From PALSA-607 sp963825425 (GTDB lineage: Bacteria; Actinomycetota; Actinomycetes; Acidothermales; Acidothermaceae), in NCBI GenBank assembly GCA_963825425.1, contig CAWGTF010000013.1, positions 1 through 64,000 of the forward strand: DNA of 64,000 nt, read 5' to 3'. The translations under genes and the position numbers were made by a program. A model generated the notes under the pieces. The model worked only from the letters and a program-made list of their open reading frames with translations. It was not told the origin of the DNA and made no database searches. How positions within the stretch are numbered: position 1 is the first letter of the stretch; each line of letters begins with the position of its first letter. This document shows positions 24,946-33,842 of this stretch, one piece after another.

Positions 24946-25452
24946 ATGCATGTGTCGATGACGGTCAACGGCACCGAGGTCAGCGAGGAGATCGAGGGCC
25001 GTACGCTCCTTGTGCACTTCCTGCGTGACCAACTGCAACTCACCGGTACGCATTGGGGTTGCGATACGAGCAACTGCGGAACATGCGTGGTCTGGCTCGA
25101 CAACGAGCCGGTGAAATCGTGCACCGTCCTCGCCGCGATGGCTGGTGGACACGAGGTGCGCACCGTCGAAGGGCTCGAGCAGGACGGCGTGCTTGATCCG
25201 GTACAGCAAGGGTTCATGGAGTGTCACGGATTGCAGTGCGGGTTTTGCACTCCCGGCATGATGATGACCGCACGAGCGCTGCTCAATCGCAATCCCGACC
25301 CCACTGACCACGAGATCCGCGAGGCGATCTCCGGCCAGATCTGCCGTTGTACCGGCTACACGACAATCGTGCGCTCGATCAAATGGGCAGCCGCGAACGA
25401 AGCGGCGGTAGCCGCCGCTCCTGCGGCCGTCACTGCGGGGGCGACCGCATGA
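24946..25452 (+). CDS. coxS: Aerobic CO dehydrogenase, [2Fe-2S] small subunit
   Basis: The 168-aa protein binds two [2Fe-2S] clusters. The plant-type cluster is in WGCDTSNCGTCVVWLDN with a later SCTV Cys; the second, all-helical domain has LQCGFCTPGMMM and QICRCTGYTTIV. It relays electrons from CoxL to CoxM. It starts 2 bases after coxM and overlaps coxL by four. A short Ala-rich C-terminal tail is extra compared with the family core. Confidence 0.96.
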   Translation: MHVSMTVNGTEVSEEIEGRTLLVHFLRDQLQLTGTHWGCDTSNCGTCVVWLDNEPVKSCTVLAAMAGGHEVRTVEGLEQDGVLDPVQQGFMECHGLQCGFCTPGMMMTARALLNRNPDPTDHEIREAISGQICRCTGYTTIVRSIKWAAANEAAVAAAPAAVTAGATA

Positions 25453-27848
25453 CCGCCGTCGAGGACCGTCCCCTGGGCACGTCGGATTTCGTCAACAACG
25501 ACCTGAAGCCGGTCGGCCACGGCCGGATGCTGCGCAAGGAAGACCCCCGGTTCATCCGCGGGATGGGCCACTACGTCGATGACATCCAGCTGCCCGGCAT
25601 GCTGCATCTCGCGATCCTGCGCTCCCCCGTCGCGCACGCCCGGATCGTCAAGATCGACGTCAGCGCAGCGCAAGCCCACCCGAAGGTGAAGGCCGTCATC
25701 ACCGGCGCGGACCTCGCCGCGAAGGGCCTCGCCTGGATGCCGACGCTGTCGAACGACGTCCAAGCCGTACTTGCCACCGACAAGGTGCGCTTCCAGGGCC
25801 AAGAGGTTGCGTTCGTCGTCGCAGAGGACCGGTACGCAGCGCGCGATGCCCTCGAACTGATCGACGTGGAGTACGACATCCTCGCCCCCGTGATCGACGT
25901 CCGCCAGGCACTTGCACCCGACGCCCCCTTGATCCGCGACGATCTCGAAGGCAAGAAGGACAACCACTGCTTCGACTGGCAAACCGGCGACGAAGCCGCG
26001 ACCGAGGCGGTGTTCGCGAAAGCCGACGTGGTTGTCAAGGAAGACATCGTTTATCCGCGGGTTCACCCTGCGCCTATGGAGACGTGCGGCTGCGTCGCCG
26101 ACTTCGAGCGCGTCGCCGGCAAGCTGACGCTGTGGACGACGAGCCAGGCTCCGCACGCACATCGCACGGTCTACGCGTTGGTGTCAGGCCTGCCTGAGCA
26201 CAAGATCCGGGTCATCGCGCCGGACATCGGCGGCGGATTCGGCAACAAGGTGCCGATCTATCCCGGGTACGTCTGCGCGATCGTCGCGTCGCTGGTCATC
26301 GGCAAGCCGGTCAAGTGGATGGAAGACCGTTCGGAGAACCTGGTCAGCACCGGCTTCGCGCGCGACTACATCATGCGCGGTGAGATCGCCGCGACGAAGG
26401 AAGGCAAGATCCTGGCGATCCGCACCAACGTGCTCGCCGACCACGGCGCGTTCAACGGGACGGCTGCGCCGATCAAGTACCCCGCCGGTTTCTTCGGCGT
26501 CTTCACCGGCAGCTACGACCTCGAAGCCGCGTTCTGCAAGATGACGGCGGTCTACACCAACAAGGCACCGGGCGGAGTTGCCTACGCCTGCTCGTTCCGC
26601 ATCACCGAGGCCGTGTATCTCGTCGAACGGATGGTCGACTGCCTGGCCTACGAGCTCAAGATGGATCCGGCAGAACTGCGCCTGAAGAACTTCATCAAAC
26701 CCGAGCAGTTCCCCTACACGACGAAGACCGGTTGGGTTTACGACTCCGGCAACTACGAACCTGCGATGCGGCTGGCCATGCAGATGGCGGGCTACGACGA
26801 GCTGCGCAAAGAGCAAGCGGAGAAGCGCGCTCGCGGTGAACTCATGGGCATCGGTGTCGCGTTCTTCACCGAGGCGGTCGGAGCAGGCCCGCGCAAGGAC
26901 ATGGACATCCTGGGTCTCGGCATGGCCGACGGGTCCGAGCTGCGAATTCACCCCACGGGCAAGGCCGTGCTGCGCGTGTCGTGCATGAGTCAGGGTCAAG
27001 GTCACGAGACGACGTACGCCCAGATCGTGGCGGAGGAGATCGGCATTCCGCCGGCAGACATCCAGGTCGTCAACGGCGACACCGACAACACACCGTTCGG
27101 TCTCGGCACGTACGGCAGCCGGTCGACTCCTGTGTCGGGCGCTGCCGCTGCGCTCGTCTCGCGCAAAGTGCGCGACAAGGCGCAGATCATCGCGTCGGGC
27201 ATGCTCGAGGTGTCGGTTGCCGACCTCGAATGGGAGAAGGGCTCCTTCCGCGTCAAGGGCGACCCGACGAAGTCCGTGACGATCCAGGAGATCGCCTTCC
27301 GGGCGCACGGTGCCGGTGACCTCCCCGAAGGCGTCGAAGGTGGCCTCGAGGCACAGATCTGTTACAACCCCTCGAACCTCACCTACCCGTTCGGCGCCTA
27401 CATCTGCGTCGTCGACATCGACCCGGGGACGGCGCAGGTGAAGGTCCGTAGCTTCGTCGCCGTCGACGACTGTGGCACCCGCATCAACGAAATGATCATC
27501 GAGGGCCAGATCCACGGCGGCCTGACGGACGGCGTCGGCATGGCGCTGATGGAAATCATCGCCTTCGACGAAGAAGGAAACTGCCTCAGTAGTTCGCTCA
27601 TGGACTACCTCATACCGACCGCGCTCGAGGTACCGGAGTGGCAGACCGGGCACACGGTCACGCCGTCCCCTCACCACCCGATCGGCGCCAAGGGTGTCGG
27701 AGAGTCGGCTACGGTCGGATCACCGCCGGCCATTGTGAACGCAATAGTCGACGCACTGAAGCCGTTCGGTATCCGGCATGCCGACATGCCGCTAACACCG
27801 TCACGGGTCTGGGAGACCATGCAGGGAAGGCACCGGCCGCCGGTGTGA
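25449..27848 (+). CDS. coxL: Form I aerobic CO dehydrogenase, Mo-Cu large subunit
   Basis: The 799-aa catalytic subunit oxidises CO to CO2. The active-site loop is AYACSFR with the Cu-binding Cys at residue 381, the form I signature (AYxCSFR), which separates genuine CO dehydrogenases from form II (AYRGAGR). Other Moco contacts: RKEDPRFIRGMGHYVDD at the start, DIGGGFGNKVPIYPG, SQGQGHETTYAQ, and GAKGVGESATVGSPPAI near the end, where the Glu acts as base. Start ATG 25449 overlaps coxS. This indicates CO can serve as an electron source for the organism. Confidence 0.97.
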   Translation: MTAVEDRPLGTSDFVNNDLKPVGHGRMLRKEDPRFIRGMGHYVDDIQLPGMLHLAILRSPVAHARIVKIDVSAAQAHPKVKAVITGADLAAKGLAWMPTLSNDVQAVLATDKVRFQGQEVAFVVAEDRYAARDALELIDVEYDILAPVIDVRQALAPDAPLIRDDLEGKKDNHCFDWQTGDEAATEAVFAKADVVVKEDIVYPRVHPAPMETCGCVADFERVAGKLTLWTTSQAPHAHRTVYALVSGLPEHKIRVIAPDIGGGFGNKVPIYPGYVCAIVASLVIGKPVKWMEDRSENLVSTGFARDYIMRGEIAATKEGKILAIRTNVLADHGAFNGTAAPIKYPAGFFGVFTGSYDLEAAFCKMTAVYTNKAPGGVAYACSFRITEAVYLVERMVDCLAYELKMDPAELRLKNFIKPEQFPYTTKTGWVYDSGNYEPAMRLAMQMAGYDELRKEQAEKRARGELMGIGVAFFTEAVGAGPRKDMDILGLGMADGSELRIHPTGKAVLRVSCMSQGQGHETTYAQIVAEEIGIPPADIQVVNGDTDNTPFGLGTYGSRSTPVSGAAAALVSRKVRDKAQIIASGMLEVSVADLEWEKGSFRVKGDPTKSVTIQEIAFRAHGAGDLPEGVEGGLEAQICYNPSNLTYPFGAYICVVDIDPGTAQVKVRSFVAVDDCGTRINEMIIEGQIHGGLTDGVGMALMEIIAFDEEGNCLSSSLMDYLIPTALEVPEWQTGHTVTPSPHHPIGAKGVGESATVGSPPAIVNAIVDALKPFGIRHADMPLTPSRVWETMQGRHRPPV

Positions 27849-28751
27849 CAAACGAATCACGCGGGCGCCAACGACTCACCGAGCGAGCGGCTGATCTCGC
27901 CGCGCGGCGGGAGCCGTACGTGCACGCGACGGTCGTGCGCGCGCAGTCGCCCACGTCCGCTCGACCCGGCGACGATGCGATCGTGACGCGAGACGGCACC
28001 ATCGAGGGTTTCGTCGGCGGGCAGTGCGTGAAGGAGTCGGTGCGCACGGCCGCACTCGCAGCGCTGGAAGACGGTGAGCCGGTGCTGCTGCGGGTACTCC
28101 CTGATGCCACCGTGTCCTTCCCGGAAACGCCCGGTGCACGGCTGACGATCAATCCTTGCCTGTCGGGAGGTGCATTGGAGATCTTCCTCGAACCGCACCT
28201 CCCGTCCGCTGTTGTCGAGGTTGTCGGCGACACCCCGGTCGCCGATGCGGTCGCGATGTTCGCCGAGGGCGTTGGTTTCGCAGTCGGCCGATCGTTGCCG
28301 GGGCAGCCGCCCGAGGGTGCGATCGCGGTGATCGTCTCCAGCCACGGAGACGACGAGCCCGAGTCGATTCGGGCTGCGCTCGACGCGGGCGTCGGGTACA
28401 TCGGCCTCGTGGCAAGCCGCACCCGCGGAGAGGCGGTGCTCGAAGCCATGGACCTGAGCGACGGCCGAACTGGCTCGAATCCACACGCCGGTCGGCCTCG
28501 ACATCGGCGCCAAGACGGCGGCCGAGATCGGACTCTCGATCGTCGCCGACATCGTCCGGGCGAGGCACGCCGGCGCCGCACCCGCGGTGCTGCGAGACGA
28601 GACCACCTCGCCGCCGAAGACCGCCGTCGACCCGGTGTGCGGTATGTCGGTGACCGTGCTGGCCGATACTCCCCACTTGTCGATCAACGGGGTCGAGACC
28701 TGGTTCTGCAGCTCAGGCTGTCGCGACCGTTACGCGGCCCAGGTCGGTTAG
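27845..28751 (+). pseudogene. XdhC/CoxF-like maturation protein with C-terminal YHS metal-binding domain (one frameshift)
   Basis: The GTG start overlaps the coxL stop. The N-terminal ~205 codons encode an XdhC-type protein: LAARREPYVHATVVRAQSPTSARPGDDAIV, GGQCVKESVRTAALAAL, IAVIVSSHGDDEPESIRAAL, GYIGLVASRTRGEAVL. At about 28465 the frame slips; the next frame reads AELARIHTPVGLDIGAKTAA and ends in a YHS domain, DPVCGMSVTVLADTPH and WFCSSGCRDRYAAQVG, at TAG 28749-28751. XdhC-like proteins load the Mo cofactor. YHS domains bind soft metals such as copper, fitting the Mo-Cu centre of CoxL. The break is probably an assembly error. Confidence 0.85.
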
Positions 28752-28760
28752 GGCGAAGCC

Positions 28761-29367
28761 GTGTTCGTCACCGTCCTCGTGTTGGCGGCCGGTTCTTCGC
28801 ACCGGCTTGGTCGCCCGAAACAGACGCTTCCCTACCGCGGCACGACACTGCTCGACGCGACTCTGCGCGTTGCACGAAGGTGCGACCTCGATCAGGTCAT
28901 GGTGACGCTCGGCGGAGCCAGCGACGAGGTCCGAGCCGCCGTCGACCTCAGTGACGTCGAGGTGGTCGACAACCCCGATTTCGGCACCGGCTGCGGATCA
29001 TCGATCGCCGCCGCCGTCGACGTCCTCGACGAGCGAACCGATGGCATCGTGCTGTTGCTCGGTGACCAACCTGGGGTTACACCGGCGACGGTCAGCAAGC
29101 TCATCGACGAGGCGGGCGACGAACCTCTCGGGGTGTGCAGGTACGCCGACGCGCGTCGGGCATCCCTTCTGGTTAGGCCGCAACGTCTTTGCCGACCTAC
29201 GTGGGCTGCATGGCGACAAGGCGGTGTGGAAGCTCCTCGAATCGGGCAGCTATCCGGTGGTCGAGGTCGTCGTCCCGGGACTCGTGCCAATCGACGTCGA
29301 CACATGGGAGGACTACGAAGCCCTGCTCGCCCGCGACGCCGAGGAGTCACAGGGGGTGTCCTCATAG
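28761..29367 (+). pseudogene. MocA/MobA-like molybdopterin nucleotidyltransferase (one frameshift)
   Basis: The N-terminus LVLAAGSSHRLGRPKQTLPYRG is the nucleotide-binding motif of the MobA/MocA family, followed by DNPDFGTGCGSSIAAAVDVL and LLLGDQPGVTPATV. These enzymes add CMP to molybdopterin, producing the dinucleotide form used by CO dehydrogenases. Around 29155 the frame slips; the rest (VGHPFWLGRNVFADLRGL ... PIDVDTWEDYEALLARD) ends at TAG 29367. As printed, the first frame runs on into the downstream coxD gene, giving a false fusion. Confidence 0.85.
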
Positions 29368-29414
29368 CTGCTCCGCTGCGCGATGCTGCCGACGTCCAAC
29401 GGCGACTCGACGAG

Positions 29415-30251
29415 ATGGACTATCTGGTCGACGAGGGTCTCGCGACCGCCCTGTACCTCTCGATCGTGCTCGGTCGGCCATTGCTGCTTGAGGGCGAGCC
29501 CGGCGTGGGCAAGACGACCGCAGCCAAATCGCTCGCGCGAGCACTCGACGTCCCACTCATCCGACTCCAGTGTTACGAGGGCTTGACCGTCGGCGAGGCC
29601 CTGTACGAGTGGAACTACCAACGGCAACTACTCGCGATACGGCTTGCGGAGGCCACCGCCGAGACCATCACCGACGCCGACCTCTTCACCGAAGAGTTCT
29701 TGCTGGAACGGCCGATTCTGCAAGCCGTCCGCCATCGCGGGCCGGCCGCGCCAGTACTGCTGATCGACGAGATCGACCGCGCCGATGACGAGTTCGAAGC
29801 ACTGCTCTTCGAGTTCCTCGGAGAGTCATCGGTGACGATCCCTGAACTGGGGACATTCACCGCTGTGCGGCCGCCCATCGTCGTACTCACGTCGAACAGA
29901 AGCCGCGAACTGCACGACGCGTTACGACGCCGATGCCTCTATCACTGGATCGACTTCCCTTCGCCCGAACGCGCGGCCGAAATCCTTCGCCGGACCGTCC
30001 CAGCGGCGAGTGAATTGCTGATCCAAAACACGACGCAGTTCGTCGGCCGGGCGCGCGCCCTCGAACTCGACAAGCCGCCGGGCATGGCCGAGACCATCGA
30101 CTGGCTCTCGGCACTCAGTGTGCTCGGTGCAACCGAACTGATGCGCGCCGACGTGTTGCGCACGCTCGGCGCTATCGCCAAGACACCCGACGACCGCGAC
30201 ACGATGGTCGGCGCCCTCGTCGAGCTCGGCTACGGCGCCCCGTCGTCCTGA
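29415..30251 (+). CDS. coxD: AAA+ ATPase CoxD (MoxR-like), CO dehydrogenase Mo-Cu cofactor assembly
   Basis: A 278-aa MoxR-type AAA+ ATPase: Walker A LLLEGEPGVGKTTAAKSLA, Walker B VLLIDEIDRADDEFEALLFE, sensor I VLTSNRSRELHDALRRRCLYHW. CoxD drives sulfuration and copper insertion at CoxL in Oligotropha. The codons before ATG 29415 (VLIAAPLRDAADVQRRLDE) look like native sequence, so the true start may lie upstream (CTG 29377, or be obscured by an indel). It partners with CoxE, as MoxR proteins usually do with VWA proteins. Confidence 0.9.
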   Translation: MDYLVDEGLATALYLSIVLGRPLLLEGEPGVGKTTAAKSLARALDVPLIRLQCYEGLTVGEALYEWNYQRQLLAIRLAEATAETITDADLFTEEFLLERPILQAVRHRGPAAPVLLIDEIDRADDEFEALLFEFLGESSVTIPELGTFTAVRPPIVVLTSNRSRELHDALRRRCLYHWIDFPSPERAAEILRRTVPAASELLIQNTTQFVGRARALELDKPPGMAETIDWLSALSVLGATELMRADVLRTLGAIAKTPDDRDTMVGALVELGYGAPSS

Positions 30252-30282
30252 TGACCATCTACCGAGCTGCGACGAGGATCCG

Positions 30283-30949
30283 ATGAAGATCGACAATGAG
30301 TTCACCGTCAACGTGCCCGTCGACGAGGCATGGCGGGTGCTCACCGACTTGGAGCGCATCGCGCCGTGCATGCCAGGCGCGCAGCTCACCGGCCGAGACG
30401 GCGATGCCTTTCTCGGCAAGGTCAAGGTCAAGGTCGGTCCGGTGATCAGCGAGTTCGCCGGCACCGCGTCGTTCATCGAGAAGGACGACGCAACGCATCA
30501 TGCCGTCATCGACGCCAAGGGCCGCGACTCTCGTGGCGCGGGCAACGCGTCCGCCATCATCACTGCTCAGCTGCGTGCCGACGGCGCCGATCGCACGGTG
30601 GTCTCGGTCGAGACCGATCTGAAGATCAGCGGCAAGCTCGCTCAATTTGGCAGCGGCATGATCGCCGAGGTATCGAGCAAGCTCCTCGCACAATTCGTCG
30701 AATCGCTCGAGAAGCAACTCATGACGACGCCAGAACAGGTGGTCGAGCACCACCGGAGCGGCACCCACCGATGCCGCGACCGCCGCCGACACGGTGACCG
30801 CCGCCAAGCCCGCTTTCCGGCCCACGCAGGAGCCCGAGGCCGTGAATCTGACGCAACTCGCCGGTGGCGCAGTGGCAAAGCGGCTGCTGCCCGTCGTCGG
30901 GTTCCTCGTCGTCCTCGCGATCGTCATCTATGTCATCGTCCGACGATAG
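30283..30949 (+). pseudogene. coxG: CoxG: SRPBCC-domain, membrane-anchored CO dehydrogenase subunit G (one frameshift)
   Basis: The N-terminal ~150 residues are a START/SRPBCC fold typical of CoxG: MKIDNEFTVNVPVDEAWRVL, LERIAPCMPGAQLTG, KVKVKVGPVISEFAG, LKISGKLAQFGSGMIAEVS. CoxG anchors CO dehydrogenase to the membrane and binds menaquinone in mycobacteria. Near 30745 a one-base slip removes the native tail. In another frame a linker is followed by one membrane helix, LLPVVGFLVVLAIVIYVIVRR, ending at TAG 30947-30949, 20 bases inside coxE. Without repair the printed frame reads an Arg-rich tail to 31011. Confidence 0.85.
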
Positions 30950-32222
30950 GCAGCGCCGGACCGCTGGGCTGTTGCGCGGCATCGACCGAGCGGCGTTCGC
31001 ACTCGGACTAGCGCTGCGATTGCGATCAGCGGGCGTCGACGTCGACCTGCCGAGTACCGGTACCCTCGCGAGCGCGCTCGCGGCGCAACCGCCGGCGACG
31101 CGGTCGGAGCTCTACTGGCTGGCGCGCATCAGCCTCACGCACCGGCACAGCGATCTCGACGTGTTCGACCGGGTCTTCGCGGCGGCCTTCGACGGCATGG
31201 GCCTGGGTGCCGACCCGCCCAGCAGGCGCAACCCTGATGCCGTACCGCCGACTGGCCCCGACGATCAGTTCGCCGCTCTCCCCGGCGGCAGAGATGACTT
31301 CGTGGACGGCGGGGGGTTGCCGTGGGCGACGCTGCCGCCCGCCACTGGGGCGAGCGACGACGCCGAGTCGTCACTGACCGTTCCTGAACGGCTGCCGAGC
31401 GACCTCGTTGCCCTGGCTGATACTCCCTTCGAGAAACTCAGCGTTCGAGAACTTGCCCAACTGGGCGGGTGGCTGGAGACGGCGTTCACCAACTGGCCAG
31501 CCCGGCGCACCCGCCGGCAGGAGCCTTTGGCGAGCGGCCGATACGTCGACCTGCGGGCCACGATGGTGCGCTCGCGCCGCACTGGCTGGGAACCCATACA
31601 CGTGGTGCGCGCGGCACCTGCTTACCGGCCACGCCGGGTGGTGATGGTGTGCGACGTCAGCCAGTCGATGCAGGCGCATGCCGCGGCGTACATGCATCTG
31701 ATGCATGCTGCCGTGCTCTACGCCGACGCCGAGGTCTTCGCCTTCGGCACGAGCCTGACGCGGCTCACGCCGGTATTGGCGCACCGATCGGTGGAGGTAG
31801 CGATCGAGCAGGCGACGGCCACCGTCGTCGATCGCTTCGGCGGCACCCGCATTGCGTCGAATCTCGACGCGCTGTTGCGGTCGCGGCACGGCGGTGTGCT
31901 TCGCGGTGCCGTGGTCGTGATTGCCTCCGATGGCTGGGACAGCGACAAGCCGGAAGCGCTCGGCGCCGCGATGGCCCGCCTCAATCGGCGCGCGCATCGG
32001 GTGATCTGGATGAATCCGCGCGTCGCGGCGTCCGGTTTCGCTCCGCTCGTTGCGGCGATGGCGGCCGCGTTGCCGTACTGCCACGAACTGCTGCCGGCGC
32101 ACAACCTGCGCGCACTGGGTGATGCGTTCGACGCGGTCGGGCGTGCGGGTCGGCGAGTACCTGTTGCGTCGCGCCGATCAAAGGCTGACCTGCCAGCGGC
32201 GGGGACTACTTCCAGAGCGTGA
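30930..32222 (+). CDS. coxE: CoxE-like VWA-domain protein, CO dehydrogenase maturation
   Basis: The 430-aa protein has an N-terminal helical region (LALRLRSAGVDVDLPSTGT) and a C-terminal von Willebrand A domain: VVMVCDVSQSMQAHAAAYM (MIDAS DxSxS), FAFGTSLTRLTPVLA, GGTRIASNLDALL and VVIASDGWDSDKPEAL. VWA proteins of this type act with MoxR AAA+ partners; CoxE with CoxD builds the Mo-Cu cluster. ATG 30930 overlaps the native coxG end, and the 3' end overlaps the convergent LysR gene by 17 bases. Confidence 0.92.
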   Translation: MSSSDDRQRRTAGLLRGIDRAAFALGLALRLRSAGVDVDLPSTGTLASALAAQPPATRSELYWLARISLTHRHSDLDVFDRVFAAAFDGMGLGADPPSRRNPDAVPPTGPDDQFAALPGGRDDFVDGGGLPWATLPPATGASDDAESSLTVPERLPSDLVALADTPFEKLSVRELAQLGGWLETAFTNWPARRTRRQEPLASGRYVDLRATMVRSRRTGWEPIHVVRAAPAYRPRRVVMVCDVSQSMQAHAAAYMHLMHAAVLYADAEVFAFGTSLTRLTPVLAHRSVEVAIEQATATVVDRFGGTRIASNLDALLRSRHGGVLRGAVVVIASDGWDSDKPEALGAAMARLNRRAHRVIWMNPRVAASGFAPLVAAMAAALPYCHELLPAHNLRALGDAFDAVGRAGRRVPVASRRSKADLPAAGTTSRA

Positions 32223-33165
32223 CGTGTACGGACGGCCTGAAGTGACCGATGTGCACTCCGGATCCCTTCAACATCGCCTGGATCGCACGCGGCGTCGAGA
32301 TGAATCGGGTCAATTCCGCCGCCGCGGGGACGACGCCATGCTCGGGCAGCGTCAGGGTCGCCCACACTCCTTCTGCCTGCAGTCCCGGACCGTTGAGCAC
32401 CACCAATCGGCCGTTCGCGATGTCTGCCGTGACCGCAAAGGACGCCGCGAGGGCGACACCGTTGTTGCGTTTCGCCTCGTCGAGGGCCGCCGCGTGGCTC
32501 TGGTAGATCCGCTGACGCTCCTCGGGGATGTCAAGCTGTCGCAGCAGTTGCGGTACAACGCCGCTCTCGCCGGCTGCCGACGGTCCGAGCAGCCAGGTCT
32601 GTTCCTTGAGAACCGCAGGACGAACGACCCCGGTCGTTGCGAGCGGGTGCCCCGATCCCACGACAGCGACGACGTGATAGTTCAGGAATGGCTTGCAGAC
32701 CAACGCGCCAGGCCGATTCGGCATCCGCGGCCCGATAGCAACATCGACCGCTCGCGAGGCCAGCAGTGCCTCGAATTGGGAAGGCGGTCGCACACTGAGC
32801 TCCACGTCGAAGTCGTCAGCACGGCCGACGAACATCTCGATCAAACCTGGGGCCGCATACTCTGCGAACAGACTGGTTGCCGCGAGACGCATCAAGCGGC
32901 GGCCGTGCCCGGCCTGGGTGACCTCGCGAATGGTCTGAGCCTGCAGGCCTAGCATCTCGGCTGCCCGGCTCGCGAGACGGAGGCCGCCTGGCGTGAACGC
33001 CAAGCCAGCGGCAGTACGCGTGAACAACTGGTCCGAGAGCTCCCTGCGCAGCTGCCCGAGATGCAACGACACTGCGGCCTCGGTGACCCCGATCTCAGCT
33101 GCCGCGTCCTTGACCGAACCGTGGCGAACGACCGCCGAGTAGGCACGTAGCTGGGTGGGTGTCAC
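32206..33165 (-). CDS. LysR-family transcriptional regulator (candidate cox regulator)
   Basis: The 319-aa protein begins with a winged helix-turn-helix (LRAYSAVVRHGSVKDAAAEI, EAAVSLHLGQLRRELSDQLF) and continues with a periplasmic-binding-like effector domain (residues ~90-290). LysR regulators often flank form I cox operons. Here the gene is convergent with coxE, and a T-N12-A palindrome sits at the cox promoter; both support, but do not prove, a regulatory role. The start at 33165 (MTPTQLRAYSAVV) fits the family. Confidence 0.9.
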   Translation of the reverse strand: MTPTQLRAYSAVVRHGSVKDAAAEIGVTEAAVSLHLGQLRRELSDQLFTRTAAGLAFTPGGLRLASRAAEMLGLQAQTIREVTQAGHGRRLMRLAATSLFAEYAAPGLIEMFVGRADDFDVELSVRPPSQFEALLASRAVDVAIGPRMPNRPGALVCKPFLNYHVVAVVGSGHPLATTGVVRPAVLKEQTWLLGPSAAGESGVVPQLLRQLDIPEERQRIYQSHAAALDEAKRNNGVALAASFAVTADIANGRLVVLNGPGLQAEGVWATLTLPEHGVVPAAAELTRFISTPRAIQAMLKGSGVHIGHFRPSVHVTLWK

Positions 33166-33199
33166 CGTCGCAATCTAATCGAAACGTCGACCCCGAGGC

Positions 33200-33802
33200 T
33201 CAGCCGCGAATAGCGGCCACCGCGCTCACGACGCCGAGTGCCGCCAGGATCACCCCGGTAATACGGCGAACCAACGCCAGCGGCACGCGCTCGACGAGTT
33301 TCGCGCCGGCCACGACGCCGATGGCCACCACTGTCCACAAACCGAGCAAGGCGCCAACGCCGACGCCAATCGGATCGTGATACTTCGCCGCAAGGTTGGC
33401 CGTCGCGATCTGGGTGATGTCGCCCCACTCACCCACGAAGATCACGGCGAAGCTCACGGAGGCGACCCGGCGAAGCGTCGGAACCGCGATCTCCGCGACA
33501 CTGCCGCTCTCGTCGAGCCCCGCTTCTTCCTCGCGCGACTCGTTGCCGAACAGCAGCAGAGCCGCACCCGCCAGAAACAGCACGGCCACGATGGCCTCGA
33601 CCAAGCGATGCGGCAGCAGCGCCAATGCACCACCGGCCGCAACAGCGAGGACGACATGGACGGCGAAGGCGGCCGCCGCGCCGACCCACACGTACAGCGG
33701 GCGGAAGCGGGTGCCGAGAACCAGCGACGCGATCATGCTCTTGTCTGGCAGCTCGGCGAGGAAGACCACGCCGAAGGCGATCGCGGCCACGGCGAGGCTC
33801 AT
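33200..33802 (-). CDS. GDT1/TMEM165 (UPF0016) family cation exporter
   Basis: The 200-aa membrane protein has two copies of the family motif, FLAELPDKSMIASLVLG in helix 1 and VGEWGDITQIATANLA in the second half, each with acidic residues (E-x-(G/P)-D) that bind Mn2+/Ca2+. Six helices are predicted, arranged as two three-helix repeats. Bacterial members such as MneA export manganese. ATG 33802 is preferred; upstream codons are out of family. It is divergent from the NAD-malic enzyme gene with about 40 bases between. Confidence 0.88.
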   Translation of the reverse strand: MSLAVAAIAFGVVFLAELPDKSMIASLVLGTRFRPLYVWVGAAAAFAVHVVLAVAAGGALALLPHRLVEAIVAVLFLAGAALLLFGNESREEEAGLDESGSVAEIAVPTLRRVASVSFAVIFVGEWGDITQIATANLAAKYHDPIGVGVGALLGLWTVVAIGVVAGAKLVERVPLALVRRITGVILAALGVVSAVAAIRG

Positions 33803-33842
33803 GTAGTTGAGCCTAGTGACGCCCCCTACGGCATGATGAAGC

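Noticed and set aside
28761..30251. Apparent MocA-CoxD fusion protein of 496 aa
   Set aside because: The middle of the frame (after about 29155) is low-quality Arg-rich sequence while native MocA continues in another frame to 29367; the fusion is an indel artefact.
33803..33842. Possible yybP-ykoY manganese riboswitch before the GDT1-type exporter
   Set aside because: Only about 40 bases separate the divergent genes, too short for that riboswitch, and no matching helices were seen.
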